Positions 9,501 to 18,948 of a stretch of DNA of 64,000 nucleotides are shown piece after piece. Within the stretch, counting starts at the first letter, position 1, and each line of letters opens with the position of its first letter. The stretch is taken from NCBI GenBank assembly GCA_015183035.1, contig JACZZP010000009.1, positions 434,001-498,000 of the forward strand, written 5' to 3'. Position numbers and translations under genes: made by a program. The notes beneath the pieces were generated by a model. The model had not been told where the DNA came from, did not search any database, and saw only the letters and a program-made list of their open reading frames with translations. The stretch comes from Meloidogyne chitwoodi (lineage: Eukaryota > Nematoda > Chromadorea > Rhabditida > Meloidogynidae).

Positions 9501-11316
9501 ATTTAAGAAATGAAATTAATAATAATGAGGAATGGAACGTTTATGAATTTATTTGTCGGCATTTTCTTGCTTCTGTTTCTCGTGATGCAACTGGAAATGA
9601 AACAAAAGTCAAAGTATAATTTTTTTTAAAAGGGTTAGGCAACTGATAATGAACGCGGGGACATCTGAAGCCAGTAATTATAGCAAATCAACGATTAAAT
9701 AATTTGGGATGTTTATGGTATCATTGGATAGAGAAAAATTTGTTACAAAATACCAAAAAAAATCAAAATTTTTGAAAAAATAGATAAAATGTTGTAGTAA
9801 AAAACTATTAATTTTTAGAAAATTCAGTTTTTGGAGGTTTTTTAAACCTTTTTTTTCTAAAAACTCGACTTTTTGTTATTTTGTAGCAAATTTTATTCTT
9901 TATTAAATGATACCATAAATACCTAAAATTATTTAATTGTTCATTTATTATAATTTTTAGCGTGTTCAGTTGTTCCCGCGCTTATTTGGCAGCACTATTT
10001 TTTGTTTAAAAAACACACAATTTTAATTTTAAAAATATCAAAAAAGGTTGAACTTGCCGATGAAATATTTGTAACGACTGGTTTAATTATTGCTGACATG
10101 GGATATTTAAATGTTTATCGTTATGAGAATTGGAGAGATAAAAATATTCCAAATTATCGTCAAGGACAAATATTACCTAAATTTAGTGTTGATATAAATA
10201 GTGGATTTACTGAGGTTTTTTTTTTAATTTTTAAAGAATTTTTATATTTTTTTAAATTAAGGCACCACCCCTTTTGTCTGAATCTGATTTGATCGCTTTA
10301 ATGGATAAAAAAGGAATTGGAACAGATGCAACTCATGCAGAACATATTGAAAAAATTAAATTGCGTTGGTATGTAATTCAAAGACAGGATCGTAGGTTAG
10401 AACCAACTAAACTTGGAATTTCTTTGGTTGATGCTTATGAACGAATGGAACATGTGTACAAATTAAGCAAACCAGATCTCAGGGCAATGTTAGAAGCAGA
10501 TTTGGAGAAGATATGTAGAGGTTTGTTAAATTATTTTTTTATTCCATTTGAGGGTTGACATATAAATAGAACTTGTCAAGACACTCAATTTATTCGCAAG
10601 AAAATGTATTACACCCAAAATTTGACTTAAACAATAAAATATTTTCTTGCGAATAAATGGGGTGTGTACCCTTATACTTAAAGTTTGACTTATTTTTTTA
10701 AAATTAAATCACAGGTACAAAAGCAAAGGATTTGGTTCTTAAAGAGCAATTAAAAATTTACAAGGACATTTACCGGTCTACAGAAATGAAAATAAATTTT
10801 TTTATTCAGGCTCTAAGGGAAAATGGAATCGATAATAATAATAATAATTTTCAGCCCCAATTTTAACATTTTTACACATTTTTCACTCTTGTGTTTATTT
10901 TCTTTTCTTCTTTTTTCTTTCAAATTTTGCAAAAAAAAAAGTATCTAATTTAATATATAAATTATTTAAAATTTAAGCTTTATTTTTTATTTTTTTAAAA
11001 ATGTCATCTGATTTTTGAGTATTTTTTAATTTTTTTAATTAATTAATATTTTTAATTTACACAGTGCCCTCATCTTCTTGCCGTTTTTTTCTCTAAAGTA
11101 TGTTCTTTACTTAAACCAGACAGAATAGAAAATGGAATGGTTATGAATGCAATATTAAATTCAATTAGTGCATTGCCTGAAAATGATCCTGATTATGGCA
11201 AAGATGAAGAAATTTTGAAAATGCCAAAAAATGTTGATTTTAAAGAAGAATCTGATGAAGAGGAAGATGAAGAAACAGAGGTTTTATTAGAAAGTTATAA
11301 AACAGAAGAGCTTTGA
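6535..11316 (+). CDS. ZSWIM7: ZSWIM7/SWS1 homologue, gene split around TOP3A
   Basis: SWIM-type zinc-finger subunit of the Shu complex, which works with Rad51 paralogues to promote homologous recombination. Exons: 6535-6692, 6729-6840, 7095-7179, 7230-7255, 11065-11316; 210 aa, in phase throughout. The protein matches human ZSWIM7 in order: LFGDDVVVDGLAIAENG..V, then YIYASVNFCRCSFF, 15 residues, then CPHLLAVFFSKV. This gives CxC-x15-CxH, the same spacing as human CSC...CKHLLAVYL. The CxH half is encoded only by the last exon, 3.8 kb downstream. If the 7230 exon is read through instead, it stops at 7265-7267 and loses the CxH ligands. The new C-terminal tail is acidic (EESDEEEDEETE). Intron 7256-11064 contains the complete TOP3A gene on the same strand. 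RNA evidence for the 7255/11065 junction is the main thing lacking. Confidence 0.8.
7269..7352. repeat. Short foldback between ZSWIM7 exon 4 and TOP3A
   Basis: Inverted repeat CCACCATTTTGTCCTTTTAA ... TTAAAAGGACAAAAAGGTGG, arms about 25 bp with one mismatch. It starts just after the ZSWIM7 exon-4 donor. No second copy was seen in the window. Confidence 0.7.
7500..10866 (+). CDS. TOP3A: DNA topoisomerase III alpha, nested in ZSWIM7
   Basis: Type IA topoisomerase that decatenates recombination intermediates with a BLM/RecQ helicase and RMI1, and also serves mitochondrial DNA. Exons: 7500-7749, 7789-7966, 8012-8116, 8165-8301, 8356-8484, 8779-8930, 8980-9182, 9275-9457, 9508-9613, 10047-10214, 10262-10520, 10715-10866; 673 aa. 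Seen in order: VLCVAEKHDAAK (Toprim), TSVRGHMM, WTDCDREGEHIG (metal-binding), SYGSCQFPTLG, GFISYPRTET with the active-site Tyr, DQAHPPIHP, DLIALMDKKGIGTDATHAEH. The first 30 residues (basic and aromatic, no acids after residue 4) could be a mitochondrial presequence. Protein ends soon after the core: the C-terminal zinc fingers/GRF repeats of animal TOP3A are absent. AG at 7494-7495 precedes the ATG by 4 nt. Frame stays open upstream to an ATG at 7374, giving a hydrophobic alternative N-terminus I consider unlikely. Confidence 0.93.
8590..8750 (+). repeat. tRNA-derived SINE-like element
   Basis: A-box TGGTGCAGTGG at 8642-8652 and B-box-like GGTTCGATTCT at 8685-8695, then CAGACATTTTTCCGC. Clear relative of the copy at 3030-3180, in TOP3A intron 8485-8778. 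Confidence 0.65.
9640..9990. repeat. Long terminal-inverted-repeat element in a TOP3A intron
   Basis: Two diverged arms of about 100 bp face each other. Left arm contains TTTATGGTATCATTGGATAG; right arm contains AAATGATACCATAAATACC. Outer ends are GAACGCGGGGACA and TTGTTCCCGCGC. A single right-arm-like copy lies at 33788-33890. Occupies intron 9614-10046. Confidence 0.65.
10581..10665. repeat. Family A foldback MITE, copy 4
   Basis: Arms ACACTCAATTTATTCGCAAG / CTTGCGAATAAATGGGGTGT with outer end GAACTTGTC at 10570. In TOP3A intron 10521-10714. Confidence 0.85.
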
Positions 11317-11451
11317 TTTTATTTTTTATTCAATAAATTATTTTAAATATAAAATTTTGTTTATTTAATTTGTGGTCCTTATGCCTTTTTTTATATTTAT
11401 TTTTTAATCTTTTTTTAATATTAATTTTTAAATTTTAATTTTGAAGAAAAT

Positions 11452-14400
11452 ATGTCAGAAGGGGGAGACGAAATTTCGAAAGAATTTCTTGAAAGAATTT
11501 CGCAATTGGCTGAGAGGATTGAAGATGTTGATATTGTAAGTTTGTTTACTTGAAAACGGTGAAAAAAGTTACAGGTTTTTTAAAAATTATTTTTCTAATT
11601 TTAAGTAAAGTGAGAATAAAATTAGAGGTCTAGGACTTTGTTTTTTAAAAATTAACTAAAAAGAACCTCCTAAACCCCGATTTTGATAAAAAGTTGACCA
11701 AAAATATATAAAAGAATTGCTTAAGTATTCTCACAAATTTTACACAGATAAAGCGTCATCAAACAGTTTTGGATAGCTTAAGTACACTTCGAATTGGAAA
11801 GAAAAAATTGCTTAAACAGTTGCAGCTTTTATTGGATAATGACAATAATATTCAGGTTTTTTTTAATTTTATATTAAATTTTATATTTTATTTTTAATAA
11901 AAAGCTGACGAATGATTTGATAAACAAAATTCTTCAATCATTCAATGAATTAAGAAAACAAGAGAAGGAGTTTACTTTGGCGATGAAAGAGGTTGTAGTT
12001 AAATTTTGTGGAGATCTTGATGAATTGCTCCCAAAATTGAGTGATATACAAAAATTATTAAAAAGTGATTCGGAAAATCAACATGCAGGTTTTTCTTTTG
12101 AAAATTTTATTTCTTTTTTTTTAATAAATTTATTTAAATAATAGAACTTAAAATATTGGAGGTGGATCGTTTGACTTTAAAACTTCAAAATATTCAACAA
12201 ATGATTTTTGGCTTTAATTCAATGTTTAAAGAAGCGGAGGATGCTTCCAGTCTTTTGGATCAACAATTGACAGCACGATTGAGTATTTATTTTGAAAAGG
12301 TTTAATTAAAAAAATATTTTTTCCTTTTTTTGGAAAATAATAATTTTTCGTTGCTTGGGAACACCTTTAAAAATTTATTTTATTTTTATCCTTGCAAAAT
12401 GATTTTTTATAATTTTTTAAATCGAAAAAAACTGGTTAAATTAAACATTACTCGTACTAGGGTTCGAGCCTCCAACCCTAAATTAAGTGTTTTCCGACTA
12501 CACCACACGTCCACTTGTAACCTTCTCTAAATATAACTCTCTTATTATAGTCTAATTTTTAAGAAAAAACAAAAAAGCTTAGTTCAGCAGCTTCATGATA
12601 AAGCTGACTCCCTTACAACTGACAAAAATGCTCATCATCAAAAATTTGTTACTACTACAAGTTAGTTTTCTTTTTATAATTTATATAATTATTTTTATGT
12701 GCTTTAATAAGCTTTAAATATTTTATTTAATTTTTTTTCTTTAAAAACGTTGTCTTAGAGAGGTGCTTTTAATCCTACAAAAATAAATATTTAAATATAA
12801 AAATAATTTTGTCGACTTTTCCTTTTAAAAATGTATAAGAAAATTAATTTTTGAGAGACCGTTTCTAAGACAACATATAAATACTTTTTTTTTTACTAAA
12901 AAAAATGCGCGAAGACTTATCTTTTTTTGGCATTTAACTCTTTAATTAAAAGACAAAATGCACCTATTAGAAAAAAAAATAAAATATTTATTTTACTAAT
13001 TTTGAGAAATTATTTTTATTTTATGTGGCATCGAGTGAAAAGCGTTTTTTTTACTTTAAAAGAAGAAGAAAAAATGAGATAAAATAGAGTGAGTTTTGTT
13101 GTAACAAATTTTTCCTTTTCCTCTCTATAACAATTAACTAAATAAGAGAAGAGTTAAGTTTTCTCTTATTTTTTAATAGTAAAATAAAAGAGTTTTTTTT
13201 ATTTAAAAAAAGCCTTTTTTCTGATGACAGCAACAACGGAATTCCGTTGTTTTTATTATTTTATTTTTATCAATTTGGAGAGGTGCTTTTCCTCTTTCTT
13301 TTGCCCTGCAGCATTGAGTGTATCTCATTCTTTAGTCTGTTTTGTGGCTCTGTGCTTATTATATAAATTTATATTTTTTTACTTTTATTTTTCCTTTTAT
13401 TTTTCCCTATCTCCATAACAAAATTATTCTATAAAGTAAAGAAGGATGGATATATATATATTCTCTTGTCGTCTCCCACATTTTTGCCTCTTTGGGTTAA
13501 GTAAAAAAGGGTAGAAAATTTTGTTGTATTTATGGGCTTTAACTCTGTTTAAAATTCTCTTTTTTCTTTATTTTCTCTATTATTTTCTACAATGTTTTTA
13601 AAGTATAAGCTAAATAATAACCCTTTTCTTTCCAAGCATTTATACTTTTTTTTTTGGTTGTGTTGTAAAATGCAGCTTGAATGAGAGAAAAAAAATGAGT
13701 TTTGGGGTCGTCTCACACTCTTTTATTTATATTTATTTTTTTGTTTTGATTTTTTAAATTATATTAAACTATATTTTTTATTTTAGTAGAGAAGATTTGG
13801 GTGTTAAAAAATGTTCAATTTTTTATATTTGCGGACAATAATTGCGGACAAAACTTTAGCTGACTTTTGATCTCTTTAAAATTTTTAAAAACTTTTTTTA
13901 AAATATTTTTTTTTAAGATTCCAATTCAAACTCTGAACGAAGGCAACGCCAATTAGAAAAGCTTAGACGCGAAGCAGCAAAGCGTGGTCTTAACAATCGT
14001 GTTGAAGAAGAAGAAGATGTTGAAAATTTAAATATTTTATCGACTACAAAAGTATTGGATTTGACTAATAAAGAAAAAGAAGAATTTGAGGTTAGTAATT
14101 AATTATTTAAAGGAGAATTTATTAATTTGGCTTTGGGTGAACACCCCATTTATTCGCAAGAAAATTTTATTTCTGAGTGAAAATATTTTCTTGCGAATAA
14201 ATGGGGTGTTCACCCATGTCAGACACGTTCCAAAAATTTACTTTTTTTTTCATCCATCAGAATATATTTCTTTCGAAAGAGATTTTCAAGTTGTTTTCAT
14301 CTTTGAGGAGAGAGCAGCCGCGGTAATCACTTGAAATGACTTGGTCCCCCCTTTTGATTTTTTCAATTTTTAGAGGCTTATAGCTCGACCCAAAATTTTT

Positions 14401-16537
14401 ATTGCAGACTGATTTTGGTATCATTCGACTCAGATTGATGAGCTCTTTCGAATGATATAAAACTTTTATTTTTTTTTAAAGTTTTTTCCGAAAGTTTATT
14501 TTTTTTTAACAGAAATCAGTGGTTGAAGATGAAGAAAGAATTCCTCCAATACCTCAATTACCAGAAAAAGAAATTTGTACTTCAAGTTTAAATAAAAAGA
14601 AGTATTATTTTAATTTATTTAAAAAAAAATAAAAAAAAAATTTTTTTAGAGATGATCTTCCTTCAAAAATTTCTGAACGTTTTTCTTCTTTAGCTGCGCG
14701 TAAGCACAAAATGAGACTTATTCAATCAAAGCTGAATAATTTGCAACAACAAAAAATGGAAAATACGTATGATGAAGCAGTAAATCGATACAAGTTTGTG
14801 AAATTTTAAATTTTATTTTTTTTGAAATATTTAAATATTTTTTTTCCTAGTTTTTTGTCTGAAATGCGCATAAAATTGGAAGGTTTACAAATTGTTGCAA
14901 GTACAAGTGATGATTCTTCTAATTTGATTATTAATGTTGAAGAAAATGATCAAAAGAATGATCCTCCAATTGATGAGATGACAGTGGTATTATTTTTTAA
15001 ATAATTTAATTAAATTAATTTTTGGGGGGAAGAGGTTGAATAATTAACATTTGGGTAAAATAAAATATATTTAAGTATATATTTTTTTTTTAATTTTAAT
15101 TTTGGGTCTTTTGATATATATTTTTTGACTCAGAAAAAGATCATCCATCATATATCTCACCTAAGCAAAAATTTATTTTATATTTGATATATCAAGAGTG
15201 AATATAAAAGCACAATTGTTGTTGTTCTTTATATTCATTTCCTCTCTCTCTCTCTTAAACAGCTGTATAATTCTTTTAAGCTTAATGAAAAAATTTTTAA
15301 GACAAATTTTTAACTTTTATATATTCTCTAAAAGTGATCAATTTTTTTTTTTTTCCTGCTTGAAAAAGGCGAGATGATTTTGTTTATTTGTTGTCAACTC
15401 TAAATAATATTTATTTATTTTCTACTTTTTTTTTTCAGTTTAATTAATTTTTGGGGGAATAATATTTAAATAAATAAAAAATTTTGCATCAAGAAAAATT
15501 TTTTTTAATTTTTGTTTTTTGTAAAAATGTTCTTTTTTCGTTGTTTGATCTATTGTAATTTTGTTTTTTTAATTTGTTTTTTTGTTGTATTTTGAGTGCA
15601 GAAGAAATGCTTGGATTGCCGGTGGAATCGAACTTTTGAAGTGAAAACACACAAACCTAGAACACAACCGACTGCGCCACAAGTCAACTGTCAACTTTTT
15701 CATTTTATTCACTCATAAATATCTACTTTCTTTAATTATTTGAGCACAACACACAAATTGAAGAACAAATCTTTCTTTTCCATTCTTTTTATATTTTTAC
15801 AGTAAAATATAAAATTCCCACAGTATCAAGAAATTTTTATTTTGTCTGAATTTTTTTATACTTTATTTTTATACTTTTGTTCTCTTTTATAATTTTATTT
15901 TCGTTTTTTTTTGATTTTTTAAATTAACGATTTCTGTGTTGTTGTTGTTGTGGTTGGTTGTTTTTTTACTAAAAAAAGTCTAAAAAATTAAATATTTTAT
16001 ATTAACGACATTTAAACACGGCAAAATTCAACAATTAATTTTTAAAAAAATATTTTTGATAAAAATAAGTGGATTAATGCCAGTTAAGTGAATATCTTGC
16101 CACAAGCTATTAAATTAAAAAAATAGAATATCTTGTGCAAGATTCGCTTAGGCTGGATTTTATCCGCGCGAAATTAAAAATTCTCAACGACACACAACAC
16201 AATAATTAATTATTATTATTTGGACAAACACAGAAATCGTTTATTTTATTTAATTTTACTCTTCAATATAATTTTTGTAGGTTTAAAAGACGAGGGCCTA
16301 AACTTGAGATCGTTCAAATTTTTTAAAATTATTTTAATTTGAATTTGGCATTTTCTCGGTCTCTACCTAAATATAATAAATTAAATTTTTACAAAAGTTG
16401 TGACAAAATCTCCTTTTTTTATATCCCTGGGAAATATTTAATTTTTTAATATTTTAATATTTTTTTTTAAGAATTCTACTTCAATGATTATGGAAAATGA
16501 AGAGAAGAATAATAAAGAAGATAATAATTCGCCTTAG
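11452..16537 (+). CDS. Coiled-coil protein of unknown function
   Basis: Not recognised. Exons: 11452-11535, 11748-11855, 11905-12088, 12145-12299, 12564-12660, 13918-14090, 14513-14601, 14650-14793, 14851-14986, 16472-16537; 411 aa, in phase throughout. Composition is mostly charged helix: residues about 1-190 (EISKEFLERISQLAERIEDVDI onward) and 240-340 look like coiled coil. A basic stretch RRQRQLEKLRREAAKRG is followed by acidic linkers and a Ser/Asn/Asp-rich C-terminus. No signal peptide or membrane segment. The layout recalls centrosomal or kinetochore scaffold proteins, but no family motif supports a name. Two long introns (12661-13917 and 14987-16471) carry repeats. AG 11445-11446 lies 5 nt before the ATG. 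The last exon codes only 21 residues and is the least certain. Confidence 0.65.
12440..12535 (-). repeat. tRNA-like element
   Basis: On the minus strand an A-box-like TGGTGTAGTCGG is followed by a B-box-like GGCTCGAACCC. No cloverleaf closes properly. In intron 12300-12563 of the coiled-coil gene. Confidence 0.5.
12749..12874. repeat. Small foldback element
   Basis: Ends GTTGTCTTAGA and TCTAAGACAAC, followed inward by a partly matching GGTGCT/GGTCTC segment. In intron 12661-13917, whose remainder is AT-rich with T tracts and no coding signal. Confidence 0.55.
14140..14209. repeat. Family A foldback MITE, copy 5
   Basis: Arms ACACCCCATTTATTCGCAAG / CTTGCGAATAAATGGGGTGT with outer end CAGACACGTTCC at 14220-14231. 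In intron 14091-14512. Confidence 0.88.
15590..15725 (-). repeat. tRNA-derived SINE-like element, minus orientation
   Basis: Minus strand reads A-box TGGCGCAGTCGG, then B-box AGTTCGATTCC, then AAGCATTTCTTCTGC. The upstream GAGTGAATAAAA matches the copies at 3030 and 8590. In intron 14987-16471. Confidence 0.6.
15926..16241. repeat. Terminal-inverted-repeat element
   Basis: Perfect 15-bp ends AACGATTTCTGTGTT / AACACAGAAATCGTT bound a 316-bp AT-rich body with ATATCTTG repeats. No target duplication is obvious. Single copy in this window, in intron 14987-16471. Confidence 0.6.
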
Positions 16538-17049
16538 AATTTTTTCATTTTGTTTAGACTTATTTTGACGATGAAAATAATTTTAATTTTTTTTTATAGT
16601 TTAGAATATTTTATTCAAATATATAAATTTACTCAATAATATATCACTAAAAAAAAAAGAAAAATAGGGCGTTTTTTAAATTTTTTTAATAACTTTTTAA
16701 ATTTTGATTTTTTTGGGTAAATGTATATCCATTCGATAGCTTTTTGAAAGGGCTATCGAATGTATATAAATGTTTTTTAGAAAAAAGTCGAACAAAGTCG
16801 AAAAAATGTCAAAAAACATGCTTTTTGACAAGAGAAAAAGGGGCAGTAGCTGTGGTTTTTGGACCATAACTTTTTTGTGGATAAAGGACAGAATTCGTCC
16901 CAACGGTAGGGCACACCTTCAGACTTAGGGCTATCGAATGGTTTAAAAATTGTTGGGATCGGATAAAGATAAAAGGTAGATGTCCGCTGAAATGGAATTT
17001 AAAAATCAAAATTTGAGATTTGGGGGCAAATTCAAAAGCACATTTATTT

Positions 17050-17130
17050 TAAAGTTGGTAAGAAGAGTTATGGTGTAGTGGTATTATGTTGGATTTGCTA
17101 ATTTGAATGCGGCGGGTTCGAACTCGAGGT
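17050..17130 (+). repeat. tRNA-like element
   Basis: A-box TGGTGTAGTGG and B-box GGTTCGAACTC at the correct distance. Arms do not close into a cloverleaf. Intergenic, between two convergent genes. Confidence 0.5.
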
Positions 17131-17237
17131 CAAAAAAATTTTTAAAAAATGTTTCAAGAAAGACCATCTAGACGCAATACAAGTACTCGCGAGGAGCCAT
17201 CTAGACGCAGGAGCTCAATTTGAGCTCAAGCTGAGAT

Positions 17238-17937
17238 CGATGGCACAAAATTTAAATTGGCACTTTTGGCCCTTCAAAAATGAATTTTGGCCTAAAATTT
17301 TTTAAAAATTTTTTTTATAATGTTCCAAATAATTGTCCACATCTTTTAAAAAAAAAATTAGAAAAATTGATCTGGTTTGGAAGGATTTATGAATTTTTTA
17401 AAATTTAATAGTGCCAAAATTTAAATTGGCACTTTTGGCCCTTCAAAAATGAATTTTGGCCTAAAATTTTTAAAAAATTTTTTTATAATGTTTCAAATAA
17501 TTGTCCACATCTTTTAAAAAAAAAATTAGAAAAATTGATCTGGTTTGGAAGGATTTATGAATTTTTTAAAATTAAATAGTGCCAAAATTTAAATTGGCAC
17601 TTTTGGCCCTTCAAAAATGAATTTTGGCCTAAAATTTTTTAAAAATTTTTTTTATAATGTTCCAAATAATTCTCCACATCTTTTAAAAAAAAAATTAGAA
17701 AAATTGATCTGGTTTGGAAGTATTTATGAATTTTTTAAAATTAAATAGTGCCAAAATTTAAATTGGCACTTTTGGCCCTTCAAAAATGAATTTTGGCCTA
17801 AAATTTTTTAAAAATTTTTTTTATAATGTTCCAAATAATTGTCCACATCTTTTAAAAAAAATTAGAAAAATTGATCTGGTTTGGAATTATTTATGAATTT
17901 TTTAAAATTAAATAGTGCCAAAATTTCAATTGGCACT
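17238..17937. repeat. Four-copy 168-bp tandem repeat
   Basis: The marker GTGCCAAAATTTAAATTGGC recurs at 17411, 17579, 17747 and (diverged) 17915, giving a period of 167-168 bp. Units are nearly identical, which suggests recent amplification. The marker is itself palindromic. No coding frame. Confidence 0.85.
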
Positions 17938-17975
17938 TACATGAAGGGTTCACTTTTTGTCCACAGTTTGGTCTG

Positions 17976-18215
17976 TACATTTTGTCCAAAAATATTTAAT
18001 GACATTTTGTCGAAAAATATAAAATGACATTTTGTCGAAAAATATAAAATGACATTTTGTCGAAAAATATAAAATGACATTTTGTCGAAAAATATAAAAT
18101 GACATTTTGTCGAAAAATATAAAATGACATTTTGTCGAAAAATATAAAATGACATTTTGTCGTATAAAATGACATTTTGTCGAAAAATATAAAATGACAT
18201 TTTGTCCAAAACATA
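17976..18215. repeat. 25-bp minisatellite with GACATTTTGTC core
   Basis: About nine head-to-tail copies of a 25-bp unit beginning GACATTTTGTCGAAAAATAT; the copy at 18151 is shortened by 5 bp. It directly follows the 168-bp tandem array. Open frames across it only reflect the repeat. Confidence 0.9.
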
Positions 18216-18698
18216 CACCTAACTTTTTATAGTAAATTTAATTAAACCAAAAATATAAAAAAAACTAAATTATCAAGCAAACAAATTTAAAAAAAATTAT
18301 ATAAATTCGCACTGGGAAAAATATAATTAATATCTGCCTTTATATGGGATATAAATATGTACAAAAGTTAAAAAAAATTAACAAATTCAATTTGACAGCA
18401 GATAAAAAGTGAAAATTATTAAAAAAAGCAAAATATTAAAAAAAAATCTGGGAATAAAAAAAATTAAAAAAAAGGTAGAAAAATACTAGGAGAAAGACAA
18501 ATGAGCTCTTGATGGGACAAAAAATTTAAAAAATTGTGAAAATAAAAAATCAAATAAAATATTAGCAAGGGTTTGGGATTAATATACATATTATAAATTA
18601 ATTTTTAAAAATTAAAAAAAATTTAAAACGCTACAATTTTTAGATGAAAAAAATTAATTAATTGACAATTGCAACACTTTAATAAATATTTTAGTTAA

Positions 18699-18816
18699 AC
18701 ACCCCATTTATTCGCAAAAAAAAAGAGATTTTATTTCTTCAATTCATTTTTTATTATTTTTCAATGTTTTAATAATTTTATTTAATTTTTTTAATATTTT
18801 TGGAATAAATGGGGTG
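18699..18816. repeat. Family A foldback MITE, copy 6 (degenerate)
   Basis: Left arm ACACCCCATTTATTCGCAAA is intact; the right arm has lost its TTGCG (GGAATAAATGGGGTG). Lies 130 bases 3' of the DGK stop codon, so it may fall in the 3' UTR or flank. Confidence 0.75.
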
Positions 18817-18948
18817 GTATTTACCTAAAATATTTATTCAAGTTCCATTAATTTTTTGGCATTCTTATTTTTTAATTAATTAAAAAAAACTAATTGTAAG
18901 AGAATTAACCCCCAAACTATGTTAGTAGAAAAATTGAAAAAAAAACTT

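Larger units (their letters stand above)
16538..18948. other. Intergenic repeat-rich region
   Basis: Between the 3' ends of the coiled-coil gene (+) and DGK (-). Besides the listed arrays and elements it holds an unclassified moderately complex stretch at 16700-17040 (contains GGGCTATCGAATG twice) and a purine-rich AT segment at 18220-18690. No gene supported. Confidence 0.55.

Noticed and set aside
13224..13418. Plus-strand frame of 64 codons rich in Phe and Leu
   Set aside because: Lies in the 1.3-kb intron of the coiled-coil gene in T-rich sequence; no exon signals.
17937..18218. Open frames of about 72-93 codons on the minus strand
   Set aside because: They arise from the 25-bp minisatellite; no splice or start context.
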